A stretch of 64,000 bases of DNA from an uncultured Bacilli bacterium (GTDB lineage: Bacteria; Bacillota_I; Bacilli_A; RF39; UBA660), in assembly GCA_944358305.1 (NCBI GenBank), contig CALVQK010000007.1:1-64000 (forward strand). Direction: 5' to 3'. A model generated the notes under the pieces. The model was given only the letters and a program-made list of their open reading frames with translations, was not told the origin of the DNA and did no database searches. Below, piece by piece: positions 15,869 through 25,339 of this stretch (position 1 is its first letter; each line of letters begins with the position of its first letter). Both the position numbers and the translations under genes were made by a program.

Positions 15869-16480
15869 TTAGGCACCTCCCCTGGTCTTTTTTTCGCTTA
15901 CGGCTATTCCATCTCCTATATCGTAAATTGTTGTGTTGTAATCTTCATTTTCTTTTAAGAATGTGATATAGTCTTTTATCTTTCTTACTATGCCTCTTAC
16001 ATTTCTACTTTTTATTTCTTTTTCATTTTTTTGAACTAATCCGTGAAAATACATATTATCAGTAATAATGAAACCACCTTCATTAAGATTTCTTTCAAAT
16101 AGTTCAAAGAATTTAATATTTTGAGCTTTAGCGGCATCTATAAAAATCAAATCATACTTACCTTCTATTTTAGTTTTTAAAGCATCGTTAAAGATTAAAG
16201 TAATACGATCTTCTAAATCAAGTTTTTTTACATTTTTTATAGCTTCTAAGTATCTTTCTTCATCACGTTCTATAGTTGTAACTTTTAGATTGGGACTGCA
16301 TAAGGTCATCATAATTGCTGAATATCCTATAGCAGTTCCTAATTCTAAAACATTCTTTATTTGATGTTTAATAATAAAAGTAGTTAAGAAATCAATTCCA
16401 TCCTGTCTCATAATTGGGACTTTATTTTGAATGGCATATTCTTTGATTTCTTTGATAAGAGCATAGTTGCTTTTTACCAT
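15869..16480 (-). CDS. trmR: O-methyltransferase, TrmR (YrrM) type
   Basis: 203 residues. SAM-dependent methyltransferase of the COMT-like family: VLELGTAIGYSAIMM (motif I, about 39-53), TTIERDEERY, LIFIDAAKAQN and IITDNMYFHG. Bacillus TrmR methylates 5-hydroxyuridine at tRNA position 34. Its place directly after mltG is the same as in B. subtilis (yrrL-yrrM), which supports this over other O-methyltransferases. The ATG overlaps the mltG stop region and GGTGAT lies 5 nt before it. Confidence 0.85.
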   Translation of the reverse strand: MVKSNYALIKEIKEYAIQNKVPIMRQDGIDFLTTFIIKHQIKNVLELGTAIGYSAIMMTLCSPNLKVTTIERDEERYLEAIKNVKKLDLEDRITLIFNDALKTKIEGKYDLIFIDAAKAQNIKFFELFERNLNEGGFIITDNMYFHGLVQKNEKEIKSRNVRGIVRKIKDYITFLKENEDYNTTIYDIGDGIAVSEKKTRGGA

Positions 16481-17535
16481 ATCCAATCACCATTTTCTTT
16501 TAATTCTTGTACTTTTGCTTCATGTTCACTGGCACTTCTTGTAAAATAGACATTTCTATTTTTATCAGCGACAAAGTATAGATAATCACTCGTTTCTGGA
16601 TTTATTGCAGCTTCAATACTAGATAAAGATGGATTACATATTGGTCCTACAGGAAGTCGTCCAGCCATTTCACTACTTCTTGTATTATAAGGATTATAGG
16701 TATTAAACATTTCACTAGTTAGATCAGAATCCATCTCTTCATCAAAAGCATAGTATGTAGTTACATCACTACCTAAATTCATACCTTGTTCTAGTCTATT
16801 ATTAAAAACACTTATTATAAGACGTCTATCCTCATCTTTAACTCCCTCTAGTTCTGCAATGCTTGCTAGAGTTATAATACTATGAACATCATTATTTTCT
16901 AAGATACTTTTATAAGGAGCTAGTTTTTCTTCTTCTTCATCTAGAAGTGTCCTTATTATTGTTTCACTGGTTAAGTTATTTTTATCAAAATCATAAGTGT
17001 CAGGGAAAAGGTATCCTTCTAAAGGATAATAAATATCTTCATTTAAAATACTATCTGTTAAAAACCAATAATCATTTATTAAACTATTAAGTAACGTTGT
17101 ATCTCTTGTAGCACTAATAAATTCTTCACTAGTAATATTAGTATTAGAAGCAATTAAGTCAGCATAGTCACTAATGGTTTCACCTTCTCTAAAAGTTAAT
17201 CTAATGCTATCTTCATTACCACTACCACTTTCTAAAGCGCTTACTATTTCGTCTAGGCTCATACTTTTAGTTAGAAGATATGTTGAAGCTTTTAGACTGC
17301 TAATATTATTTAGCCTTAGATAAACTTTAAAAAAGAATTCACTTTTAATTAAATCTTTATCATGAAGTGTTTTAGCAATATTATCTGTTGACATTCCTTC
17401 TGGTATAACTACTTCAATATTAGCATTACTACTACTATCAACAGGGCTTGTATTATACTCATAATAGACAAAACCTAGTATTAATAAGAGGCCGATAAAG
17501 CCAAGTATTAGGGCCAATATACGTGTTTTCTTCAT
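16474..17535 (-). CDS. mltG: Endolytic murein transglycosylase MltG
   Basis: 353 residues. One N-terminal membrane segment (about 7-26), a LysM-like region (VVIPEGMSTDNIAKTLHDKDLI), and the YceG/MltG domain with the catalytic glutamate in ITLASIAELEG. The distal blocks FNNRLEQGMNLGSDVTTYYAF and GPICNPSLSSIEAAINP are typical. It cuts nascent peptidoglycan strands at the outer membrane face. GGGG precedes the ATG. It lies in the conserved ireB-ruvX-DUF1292-mltG-trmR operon. Confidence 0.95.
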   Translation of the reverse strand: MKKTRILALILGFIGLLLILGFVYYEYNTSPVDSSSNANIEVVIPEGMSTDNIAKTLHDKDLIKSEFFFKVYLRLNNISSLKASTYLLTKSMSLDEIVSALESGSGNEDSIRLTFREGETISDYADLIASNTNITSEEFISATRDTTLLNSLINDYWFLTDSILNEDIYYPLEGYLFPDTYDFDKNNLTSETIIRTLLDEEEEKLAPYKSILENNDVHSIITLASIAELEGVKDEDRRLIISVFNNRLEQGMNLGSDVTTYYAFDEEMDSDLTSEMFNTYNPYNTRSSEMAGRLPVGPICNPSLSSIEAAINPETSDYLYFVADKNRNVYFTRSASEHEAKVQELKENGDWIW

Positions 17536-17556
17536 ACTGCCAATCCCCTTTAATTA

Positions 17557-17862
17557 TTATGCTGCAGCACTACCTTCTTCGTTATTTCCAACCTGAGCTT
17601 TAACTTCTTCTTGAATTGTTTCAAGTATTTTTTCAATTACTTGCCATTCTTTATCAGTCTCAATAGGATCTAATTTAGTTGAATCAGTTCCTGGATAGTA
17701 AACACTAGCATATACTTGAACATTTCCTTTATCATCTAAACTATTATCTGTATAAACTATATAACTTTTTTTTGTTTCTTCATTATCAAAAGTAAATAAT
17801 ACATCATATACTGTTTCTTTACCATATTCATCTTTTAACTTAAATTGATTTTTTCCATCCAT
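17557..17862 (-). CDS. DUF1292 family protein
   Basis: 101 residues, cytosolic and acidic. It has the DUF1292 (YrzB) pattern: FTFDNEETKKSYIVYTDN, VYASVYYPG and DKEWQVIEKILE, ending in an alanine-rich tail. Function is unknown. Its place between ruvX and mltG is the same as in Bacillus. GGAG precedes the ATG; 1 nt separates it from the ruvX stop. Confidence 0.9.
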   Translation of the reverse strand: MDGKNQFKLKDEYGKETVYDVLFTFDNEETKKSYIVYTDNSLDDKGNVQVYASVYYPGTDSTKLDPIETDKEWQVIEKILETIQEEVKAQVGNNEEGSAAA

Positions 17863-17863
17863 A

Positions 17864-18280
17864 TTATTTTCTCCTTTTATCTAAAAATGATTGTAATATA
17901 ATTGTAGCTGCTACTTTATCTATAACCTTTTTTCTTTTCTTTCGGCTAGTATCACCTTTAATTAAAAGTGATTCTGCACTTTTCGTAGTTAGACGTTCAT
18001 CTTCCAAATATACAGGCAAACTAAGATTAGTCTCTAAAAAATCTTTATATTTTAAGGTAGATAAAGCTCTTTCTCCTAAAGTATTATTCATATTTTTTGG
18101 TAGTCCTAGAACAAGTGCTTCAATATCTAAAGACTCTATAATTGATTTTAAATCATCTAGACAGTCTTCAGGATTATTATCATGATGAAGTACTTTATAA
18201 GATGTTGCTATTAAGCCTGTTTTATCACTAATAGCAAGGCCAATGGTTTTAGTGCCTAAGTCTAAACCTAAATATCTCAT
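17864..18280 (-). CDS. ruvX: Holliday junction resolvase-like RuvX/YqgF
   Basis: 138 residues. RNase H-fold nuclease family: YLGLDLGTKTIGLAIS (first catalytic Asp), VLGLPKNMNNTLGERA, YLEDERLTTKSAESLL and DKVAATIILQSFLDKR (distal Asp). It is implicated in pre-16S rRNA 5' processing and in recombination. The start ATG overlaps the ireB stop (TAATG), so the two are coupled. Confidence 0.95.
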   Translation of the reverse strand: MRYLGLDLGTKTIGLAISDKTGLIATSYKVLHHDNNPEDCLDDLKSIIESLDIEALVLGLPKNMNNTLGERALSTLKYKDFLETNLSLPVYLEDERLTTKSAESLLIKGDTSRKKRKKVIDKVAATIILQSFLDKRRK

Positions 18281-18525
18281 TATTTATTTAACATACTAGT
18301 TAGTAAAACTTCTACAATTTTACTTCTATCAATTGTTTTAATTTTACTTCTAGCATCTTGATAACTTGAAATATAGCCTAAATCTCCACTTATCAAATAA
18401 CCTACTATTTGATCAATTGGGTTATATCCTCTTTCTTTTAGAGAATTATATACTTCAAGTAATGTTTTATGAACTTTTGCTTGATCATTACTAACTAGTT
18501 TGAATAATCTTGTTTTATCATCCAT
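18280..18525 (-). CDS. ireB: IreB family regulatory phosphoprotein (UPF0297)
   Basis: 81 residues. It matches UPF0297/YrzL/IreB: VHKTLLEVYNSLKERGYNPIDQIVGYLISGDLGYISSYQDAR in its parts. In Enterococcus IreB is a substrate of the PASTA kinase IreK and affects cephalosporin resistance. It is first in the operon. AlaS, the usual upstream neighbour in Bacillus, is replaced here by the second Rpn gene. GAGGTGA precedes the ATG. Confidence 0.93.
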   Translation of the reverse strand: MDDKTRLFKLVSNDQAKVHKTLLEVYNSLKERGYNPIDQIVGYLISGDLGYISSYQDARSKIKTIDRSKIVEVLLTSMLNK

Positions 18526-18620
18526 GTTATCACCTCACTACAATTACTAAGATAAGTTTAGCATTTTTTATAAATAAGTTCAAGTAAAAGAAAGAAAAAG
18601 CATATGACAAAGCATATACT

Positions 18621-19472
18621 TTATTTTAAATTTTCTAGTTCTTCTATACTTAATCCAGTATTCTTAGAAATAATTTCTAAGGGTATGCCATCTTTAATAA
18701 AGTTTTTGGCAATAACAATCTTTTCTTCTTTGGCTCCTTCTTCTTTTCCTTTAATAATACCATTATCATAACCTGCATCGTAACCATCAAGCCTTGCTGA
18801 ATTTACTAGTTTCCTTTGCATTTCTTCAGCATCATAATATGTTCTAAATTCATCATCATCACTTAATCTCTCTAACTCTTCCACTATTCTTAAAGCCTCC
18901 TTATTATCTCCTGAGATCTCCTTCATCTCTTCAAAGCTCTTCGCTCTAAATAATGCTAAATATGTCTCTTTTTCGTTACTTCCATTATAGTGGATTTCCT
19001 TTAAACTTTCAAGATATATATCATATATTTTTAGATCATCTATTACATCTTTATACTCTTCATTTATTAAATCATATCCTACTGTTATCGCATTCTTATT
19101 CTCTTTATAACTAGCATTATTTATATTGATTAAGATTGTATGCATCTTCTTAAAGTCTTCTCCTTTCGCTAAGCCTCCTCCTGCTATACTATATAGATAC
19201 TGCCTATTCTTTAATATGCTTCTTGTATCGACACTACTATTCATCTCGATTATTATAAAGTCTTTATCTTTTTTTAATAGTATATCTAGTCTATAATCTC
19301 TTCCTTTTGATCCACTATTTATTTCATTATCATATAATTCATATTCTTTTATATCTATATTGGTTGTTAATTTTATTAGTCTTTCAAAAAATGGTCTATA
19401 CTCTTCATTCTTAAACATGTATTTAAATGTTGTATCGGAAAGTAGACTAACAAATTTATCTTCTTTTAACAT
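18621..19472 (-). CDS. Rpn-type PD-(D/E)XK nuclease/transposase-family protein, copy 2
   Basis: 283 residues. A second copy of the gene at 9628, almost identical from LLSDTTFKYMF to about residue 245. The last ~35 residues differ (VIAKNFIKDGIPLEIISKNTGLSIEELENLK in parts) and so do residues 2-7. Core residues RLDILLKKDKDFIIIEMNSS are unchanged, so both copies should be catalytically alike. The internal SD (18896-18902) and in-frame GTG (18884) are conserved and would give an 87-residue tail protein with a copy-specific end. The start is the ATG 5 nt after AAGGAGG. Confidence 0.85.
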   Translation of the reverse strand: MLKEDKFVSLLSDTTFKYMFKNEEYRPFFERLIKLTTNIDIKEYELYDNEINSGSKGRDYRLDILLKKDKDFIIIEMNSSVDTRSILKNRQYLYSIAGGGLAKGEDFKKMHTILININNASYKENKNAITVGYDLINEEYKDVIDDLKIYDIYLESLKEIHYNGSNEKETYLALFRAKSFEEMKEISGDNKEALRIVEELERLSDDDEFRTYYDAEEMQRKLVNSARLDGYDAGYDNGIIKGKEEGAKEEKIVIAKNFIKDGIPLEIISKNTGLSIEELENLK

Positions 19473-19668
19473 ATATTCCTCCTTCATTTTTAGATTCACT
19501 TTTCGAAAAGTGATTTCAATCTATCACATGAAGAAATATTAATCAAAAGAGGAATTTTTTAAATTCACTTAAAAATGATAGGACAATTTATTAATTTCAT
19601 CCTATCATTTTACCTTTTTCACACCTTAATTTTAGGTCAATTCACTAAATTCATACTTTTTTTATTTT
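18741..19668. repeat. Long duplicated block, copy 2
   Basis: Near-identical partner of 9745-10671, in the same orientation. It ends just past a run of T at about 19668, where the flanks diverge. Confidence 0.85.
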
Positions 19669-19831
19669 TAGCATATTCATATTTGCTATCATATTTCAAG
19701 AGATTTATTCGTAAAGGCATAATTTCTTCAATATCTGTTTTGTTAATCTCTTAATCATACTCTACAACCTTTCTTTATACTAATTTTGACATATATAGTA
19801 TAATGAAGGTAATAAAAGTGAGGAATGATTT
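19473..19831. other. Intergenic region: duplicated non-coding block and divergent promoter area
   Basis: It holds the palindrome CACTTTTCGAAAAGTG (19497-19512) and the 12-bp inverted repeat AAAATGATAGGA/TCCTATCATTTT (19572-19611), both as in copy 1. It also holds the plus-strand TATAAT-bearing promoter region of the ATP-grasp gene (about 19785-19805). A short minus-strand frame (MPLRINLLKYDS...) between about 19635 and 19725 has no support as a gene. Confidence 0.5.
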
Positions 19832-20656
19832 ATGAATATATTAATAATAAGTAATGCTAGTAATGATGAAATATTAGAAGATATATGGATTGCTAGAGCT
19901 TTTATTGAGGATGGTCATAAAGTAATAGTAGCTTCTATTGATTATGATGAAAGACTTGATGATATAGTTGATATTATTATTAAGAGAAACTCTTGGTGTA
20001 ATAATTCTAGTGATTTAAAGAACTATTATAAAACTGCTTTAGAAGTAAAGAAACGTATTATTGCTAAAGATAGTCCAAGAATTAATTTTGATGGAAAATT
20101 TGATGGTACTGATAAAAGTTATTTAGTTAAATTATTTAAAGAAGGATATACTGTTATTCCTAGTATTGATAATATTAATGAAATTAATCTATTACCTGAT
20201 AGTAATCTATATTTCTTAAAACCTAAAGAAAGTCATGATGGTATGGGGACTAAAAAGGTTAATAAAGATAACTTAAAAGATGAGTTTAATAATCATTATA
20301 TAATACAACCTATTATAAAGTTTAAATCTGAAGTTCAATTTTACTTTATTAAAGATGAATTTCAATATGCTTTAGAATTTATTCCTAGCAAAGTGCCTAT
20401 TTATCCTTTAGCAATTAAATATCAATATAGTGATAAAGAGTTAAATCTTGCTAAAGAGTTTGCTAAGTTAAATAACAACTATTATGGAATACAAAGAATT
20501 GATTTTTTAAAATTAGAGAATAATGAACTATTATTAACAGAAATTGAAGATATTGCTCCTTATCTTGATTTAGATAGATTAAGTAAAATTGAAAGAGATA
20601 AATTTATTAATAATTATAAAAATATGGTATACGAATATTTAGACAAAAGAAAATAG
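19832..20656 (+). CDS. ATP-grasp domain protein
   Basis: 274 residues. ATP-grasp ligase of the RimK/glutathione-synthetase-like type: FLKPKESHDGMGTKKV is the glycine-rich nucleotide loop (about 130-145), and FEAL-type strands are followed by IQRIDFLKLENNELLLTEIEDIAPYLDL, where the late acidic residues would bind Mg. The N-terminal half (1-100) looks like a pre-ATP-grasp domain. Such enzymes join a carboxylate to an amine; the substrate cannot be told from context. It is one of few plus-strand genes here and stands alone. AAGTGAGGAA precedes the ATG. Confidence 0.8.
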   Translation: MNILIISNASNDEILEDIWIARAFIEDGHKVIVASIDYDERLDDIVDIIIKRNSWCNNSSDLKNYYKTALEVKKRIIAKDSPRINFDGKFDGTDKSYLVKLFKEGYTVIPSIDNINEINLLPDSNLYFLKPKESHDGMGTKKVNKDNLKDEFNNHYIIQPIIKFKSEVQFYFIKDEFQYALEFIPSKVPIYPLAIKYQYSDKELNLAKEFAKLNNNYYGIQRIDFLKLENNELLLTEIEDIAPYLDLDRLSKIERDKFINNYKNMVYEYLDKRK

Positions 20657-20670
20657 ATGGAGTTTTCCAT

Positions 20671-22488
20671 CTATTCTGTAACGCTTTCAAATTGTGAATT
20701 GTATAGTTCTGCATAGAAACCATTTTTCTTAAGTAATTCATCATGTGTTCCTTGTTCTACTATATCTCCATCTTTCATTACTAATATTAAATTAGCATTT
20801 TTGATAGTTGATAATCTATGAGCGATAACGAAACTTGTTCTTCCTTCCATTAGGTTATCCATCGCTTCTTGGATTAACTGTTCCATTCTCGTATCTACAC
20901 TACTAGTCGCTTCATCTAAAATCAATATTTTAGGATCTTTAAGAATAACTCTAGCGATAGTTAGCAATTGTTTTTGACCAGCTGATACGTTATCACTTTC
21001 TTCATTTAGAACCATATCATAACCTTCTGGCATTGTTCTAATAAAGTGATCAACGTGAGATGCTATCGCTGCATCATATACGGCTTCATCATTAGCATTT
21101 AAATTACCATAACGAATATTTTCTTTAATAGTATCACTATAGAGCCAAGTATCTTGTAAAACCATACCAAAGAGACTTCTTAAATCATCACGTTTCATAT
21201 CTTTTATATCAACTCCATCTATTTTAATAGAACCAGAGTTAACATCATAGAATCTCATTAATAGTTTTACAATAGTTGTCTTACCTGCTCCTGTAGGTCC
21301 AACAATGGCAATCTTTTGTCCTTTATGCATTGTTGCATTAAAGTCGTTGATAATAATTTTATTTTTATTATAACCAAACTTAACATCTTCAAAAGTAACT
21401 GTATTACCCATCTTGTCTAAATCATATGTTACCTTCTTAACTTCAGGAACTTCTTCTTTTTCTTCTAAAAATTCAAAGACACGTTCTGCAGATGCAACCA
21501 TTGATTGAATCATATTACCTATTTGGGCAATTTGGGCAAGGGGGTTCATGAAGTTTCTAATATATTGTGTAAATGATAAGATATCACCTACTTCTATTTT
21601 ATTCTTTATAACTAAATATCCTCCTAAAATAGATATTAAAACATAACCAATATTACCAATAAAGTTCATAATTGGATGCATCATTCCTGAAAAGAATTGA
21701 GCACGCCATGAAGAATCATATAACTTTTCATTAGTCTTACTAAAATCTTCAACAGTTTTATCTTCTCCATTAAATAATTTGACAACGGTATGTCCTGAAT
21801 AAATTTCTTCAATAGTACCATTGATATCACCTAAATACTTTTGTTGATTCATAAAGTATTTTTGAGAGTGTTTCATAATAAAACTCATCATAAATAAAGC
21901 GATTGGTACAATAACTAAAGTTACTAAAGTCATTAAAGGACTAATTGTTAACATCATAACAATAACACCAATTAGTGTAGTAACAGAAGTTAAGACTTGG
22001 GAGATTGATTGATCTAAACTCTGTGATAGAGTATCAACATCATTTGTAACTCTTGAAAGAATTTCTCCTGTTGTTTTACTTTCAAAATAAGAAAGAGGTA
22101 ATTTATGCATTTTATGAGAGATTTGTTCCCTTAAATTAAAGGTAACTTTTTGGTTTACTCCACTCATTATGAAAGACTGTAAATATTGAAATATAGCACT
22201 TATTATATATAGAGATAGTAGAGTTAAAAGAATTGCTCCTACTTTAGAAAAATCAATACCACTAGTAGTACCAGTTACTTTACCAACAAGTCCATTAAAT
22301 ATTTCTGTTGTGGCTTGTCCTGAGATCTTAGGTCCAATTATTGAGAAAACAGCACTACAAATAGCAAAGATAATAACAAAGATTAAACTTATTTTATAAG
22401 TACCTAAGTATTTAAGTAATTTCTTTAAAGTACCTTTAAAGTCTTTAGCTTTTGCAGTTGTTCCCATTCCAGCTCTTCCACTAGGCAT
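20671..22488 (-). CDS. ABC multidrug exporter subunit (signature-degenerate half)
   Basis: 605 residues. A type I exporter half with six membrane helices (about 30-335) followed by a nucleotide-binding domain. Walker A is GPTGAGKTT, Walker B ILILDEATSSVD (catalytic Glu present) and the H-loop AHRLS. The signature reads NVSAGQKQ in place of LSGGQ, so it contributes the weak signature to one ATP site. The ATG overlaps the stop of the partner gene by 8 nt. Together they resemble heterodimeric YheI/YheH or BmrC/BmrD exporters. Downstream of a TetR regulator. Confidence 0.9.
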   Translation of the reverse strand: MPSGRAGMGTTAKAKDFKGTLKKLLKYLGTYKISLIFVIIFAICSAVFSIIGPKISGQATTEIFNGLVGKVTGTTSGIDFSKVGAILLTLLSLYIISAIFQYLQSFIMSGVNQKVTFNLREQISHKMHKLPLSYFESKTTGEILSRVTNDVDTLSQSLDQSISQVLTSVTTLIGVIVMMLTISPLMTLVTLVIVPIALFMMSFIMKHSQKYFMNQQKYLGDINGTIEEIYSGHTVVKLFNGEDKTVEDFSKTNEKLYDSSWRAQFFSGMMHPIMNFIGNIGYVLISILGGYLVIKNKIEVGDILSFTQYIRNFMNPLAQIAQIGNMIQSMVASAERVFEFLEEKEEVPEVKKVTYDLDKMGNTVTFEDVKFGYNKNKIIINDFNATMHKGQKIAIVGPTGAGKTTIVKLLMRFYDVNSGSIKIDGVDIKDMKRDDLRSLFGMVLQDTWLYSDTIKENIRYGNLNANDEAVYDAAIASHVDHFIRTMPEGYDMVLNEESDNVSAGQKQLLTIARVILKDPKILILDEATSSVDTRMEQLIQEAMDNLMEGRTSFVIAHRLSTIKNANLILVMKDGDIVEQGTHDELLKKNGFYAELYNSQFESVTE

Positions 22489-24688
22489 TTTCTAACTCCT
22501 CCTTTGATAATTGTGATTCAGCGATTTCACGATAAACAGCACAATTCTTAACTAAATCTTTATGTGTACCTATACCAACTACTTTACCTTCATCAAGTAC
22601 GACTATTTGGTCAGCTTTTAGTATGGTATTAATACGTTGAGCAACTATAAAGATAGTTGAATTTTTAGCATATTCGTATAAAGCTTTTCTTAGTTCAAAA
22701 TCAGTCTTAAAGTCAAGTGCAGAGAAGCTATCATCGAATATGTAAATTTCTGGATCTTTAGCGATTGCTCTTGCAATAGATAGCCTTTGCTTTTGTCCTC
22801 CAGATACGTTAGTACCTCCTTGACTAATAGGACTCTTATATCCTTCTTTTTTAGCAAGGATAAACTCTTCTGCTTGAGCAATACGTGCTGCTTCTATCAT
22901 CTTCTCATCAGACATAAATTCATTACTATATTTAATATTAGATTCTATTGTTCCAGAGAATAATACTCCTTTTTGAGGAACATAACCAATCTTATCATGT
23001 AAGTCCTTTTGGGTTACATCTTTAACATTAATACCATCAACTAATATTTCTCCTTTAGTTACATCATAAAGTCTTGGTATTAGGTTAATAAGAGTACTTT
23101 TACCACTACCAGTAGAACCAATAAAAGCTGTTGTTGTTCCTGGTTTAGCTGTAAATGTTACATCTGTAATAACATCTTCATCACTATCAGGATATCTAAA
23201 GCTTACATTTTTAAACTCTACTAAACCTTTAATTCTCTTACTATATGTTTTAGGTTTTTCTGGATCTTTAACCTCAACATCTGTTTCTAATACTTCCATG
23301 ATACGGTTAGCAGAAACATTAGCACGTGGTAACATAATAGAAAACATTGATATCATTAAGAATGACATAATTATTTGCATTGAGTATTGAATAAATGCTA
23401 ACATATCTCCAACTTGTAATAAGCCTTCATCAATCTTATGAGCACCTATCCAGATAATTAGAACAACAATACCATTCATAATAAACATCATACCTGGCAT
23501 CATAAAGTTCATTACTCTATTAACAAAAAGGTTTGTTTTCTTTAAGTTAGTATTAGCTTTGCTAAATCTTTCTTCTTCATATTTTTGATTAGAGAAAGCT
23601 CTAATTACTGGAATACCTGTAATAATTTCTCTTGTTACTTGATTTAATTTATCAATAAGTTTTTGTACTCTCTTAAATTTAGGCATTGAAAGAGCAAATA
23701 AAGTAAATATTAATGTTAAAACACAAACTATTCCTAACCAAATAATATAAGTCATTGATGGTGCTGTTTCAAATACTTTTGAAACTGCACCGATTGCAAT
23801 TATTGGAGCATAGATAAATAGTCTTAACGTCATAATAATCATCATTTGTACTTGTTGAATATCATTAGTACTTCTAGTAATTAATGATGATATACCTATT
23901 TCTTTATACTCTGCTGTACCAAAGTTTAAGACTTTTTTAAACTCTTTCTTTCTAACTCGTTTAGATAGACCAGAACCCACTCTAGCTCCTAATAGTACTG
24001 TTAGTATTGTTGATGCTACACTTATTAGAGATAGTCCTAACATTTTAAGACCTGTAATTATAATGTAATTAGTTTGAATAGCATCAGTATCAAGGCCTAC
24101 TTCAATATATTCTAATTTTATTGCTGAAACTGCGCTTTGACTTATGATACTATCAGGCATTTCAGAAAATTGCTCATTGATAGAGTTTCTCATATTCTTT
24201 AACATTTCATTAGGTAAGTTCTTAATGATATCAATTATAGCCATATTCTGCATAGACTCAGGCATATCTTTTTTTAGTTCATTTTGAATATTAATAGCTT
24301 CCTTCTCTTTACTAGTTAACATATAATCTACAAGGATAGCCTTCTCTAAGTCACTATTAGAAATACTTTCATCTTTAATGACATAAACTGGCTCCTCATT
24401 TAAGATATCATAGTCATGTTCATCACTTTTTTCAGTAATTAACTCATAATTAGATAAAATCTCTTCTTTTTCTTTATCACTTACAAAAAGTAAAATCTCA
24501 TCTAATTTAGATTTTCTAACTACTTTAGGATTAACTTCTGCAACTCCACCTTGTTGTACTCCTACATTAATAATATTAGAAGTATACTGAGGTATAGTTA
24601 AATCGCAATTAGCTTGAACTATTAGTAGTAAAATAATTAGAATAACTGACAAAATATTATCTTTTAAATATCTAAATATTTTTAACAT
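22481..24688 (-). CDS. ABC multidrug exporter subunit (Walker B-degenerate half)
   Basis: 735 residues. A larger exporter half: first helix (about 13-30), an unusual extracytoplasmic insertion of about 150 residues between helices 1 and 2 (rich in Glu and Lys), further helices, then the nucleotide-binding domain. Walker A is GSTGSGKST, signature NVSGGQKQR is normal, but Walker B reads IYIFDDSFSALD, with Asp in place of the catalytic Glu. With the degenerate signature of its partner this builds one inactive ATP site, the rule for heterodimeric exporters. TetR lies just upstream. Confidence 0.9.
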   Translation of the reverse strand: MLKIFRYLKDNILSVILIILLLIVQANCDLTIPQYTSNIINVGVQQGGVAEVNPKVVRKSKLDEILLFVSDKEKEEILSNYELITEKSDEHDYDILNEEPVYVIKDESISNSDLEKAILVDYMLTSKEKEAINIQNELKKDMPESMQNMAIIDIIKNLPNEMLKNMRNSINEQFSEMPDSIISQSAVSAIKLEYIEVGLDTDAIQTNYIIITGLKMLGLSLISVASTILTVLLGARVGSGLSKRVRKKEFKKVLNFGTAEYKEIGISSLITRSTNDIQQVQMMIIMTLRLFIYAPIIAIGAVSKVFETAPSMTYIIWLGIVCVLTLIFTLFALSMPKFKRVQKLIDKLNQVTREIITGIPVIRAFSNQKYEEERFSKANTNLKKTNLFVNRVMNFMMPGMMFIMNGIVVLIIWIGAHKIDEGLLQVGDMLAFIQYSMQIIMSFLMISMFSIMLPRANVSANRIMEVLETDVEVKDPEKPKTYSKRIKGLVEFKNVSFRYPDSDEDVITDVTFTAKPGTTTAFIGSTGSGKSTLINLIPRLYDVTKGEILVDGINVKDVTQKDLHDKIGYVPQKGVLFSGTIESNIKYSNEFMSDEKMIEAARIAQAEEFILAKKEGYKSPISQGGTNVSGGQKQRLSIARAIAKDPEIYIFDDSFSALDFKTDFELRKALYEYAKNSTIFIVAQRINTILKADQIVVLDEGKVVGIGTHKDLVKNCAVYREIAESQLSKEELENA

Positions 24689-24702
24689 AAATCATACTCC
24701 TC

Positions 24703-25311
24703 CTATTTCTTTTCTATACTGCACCCATATTTTAAAATATCTAGTTGTTCATAATAATCTTTAAGTATCTCTTCATCAAGACTATCGCTTTTTAACAACT
24801 TCATTAAAGTTACCATTAAAAGGTGCATATTAATGGCAAAAATTACTTCAATATGCTTTTTAGCATTATCATTAAGTAATTCTAAATTGATGTTAGGAAT
24901 AAGTTCTCTAAGTAGTCTCTTATCACGAAAACCAAAGGTTTTCTTAGACTCTTCCATAATAGTGACATTTTCTAAAGATTTTTTAAAGAAATTAATATTA
25001 TTATTTTTAAAGGAATTAAATTCTTCTTTAATGTTATTTTGAAACATTTTAAAAAGATCTCCCTTATTCTTTATTAAATCATTTTTCATATTATTAATAA
25101 GTATTTCTAAATGTTGTTCTAAAAGATAAAAATATAAGTCTTTTTTATCAATAAAATACATATAGAAACTTCCTCTTGAAATACCAGCTTCTTTAATGAT
25201 TCTATTAATAGAGACATCATTAAAGTTATACAAAGAAAACTCTTTAAAGCTAGCATCTATTAATTTTTTCTTTTTTTCATCATTTAATCTCAAGAATGTA
25301 TCACTAGGCAT
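24703..25311 (-). CDS. TetR family regulator
   Basis: 202 residues. N-terminal helix-turn-helix (about 10-57: KKLIDASFKEFSLYNFNDVSINRIIKEAGISRGSFYMYFIDKKDLY) and an all-helical ligand domain. It is first in a presumed operon with the two exporter genes, 14 nt upstream of the first. A 13-bp palindrome sits inside its own promoter, so it most likely represses itself and the exporter. The inducing drug is unknown. GGAGGGAG precedes the ATG. Confidence 0.92.
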   Translation of the reverse strand: MPSDTFLRLNDEKKKKLIDASFKEFSLYNFNDVSINRIIKEAGISRGSFYMYFIDKKDLYFYLLEQHLEILINNMKNDLIKNKGDLFKMFQNNIKEEFNSFKNNNINFFKKSLENVTIMEESKKTFGFRDKRLLRELIPNINLELLNDNAKKHIEVIFAINMHLLMVTLMKLLKSDSLDEEILKDYYEQLDILKYGCSIEKK

Positions 25312-25339
25312 TATACTCCCTCCTAACAGTCACTATACC

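Noticed and set aside
18594-18622. Terminator after Rpn copy 2
   Set aside because: GCATATG and GCATATAC near 18600 are direct, not inverted, repeats and do not form a convincing stem.
19635-19725. Short minus-strand frame MPLRINLLKYDS... upstream of Rpn copy 2
   Set aside because: About 27 codons from its ATG, no convincing ribosome site, and it runs into the duplicated non-coding block. It may be the tail of a lost gene, but I cannot support it.
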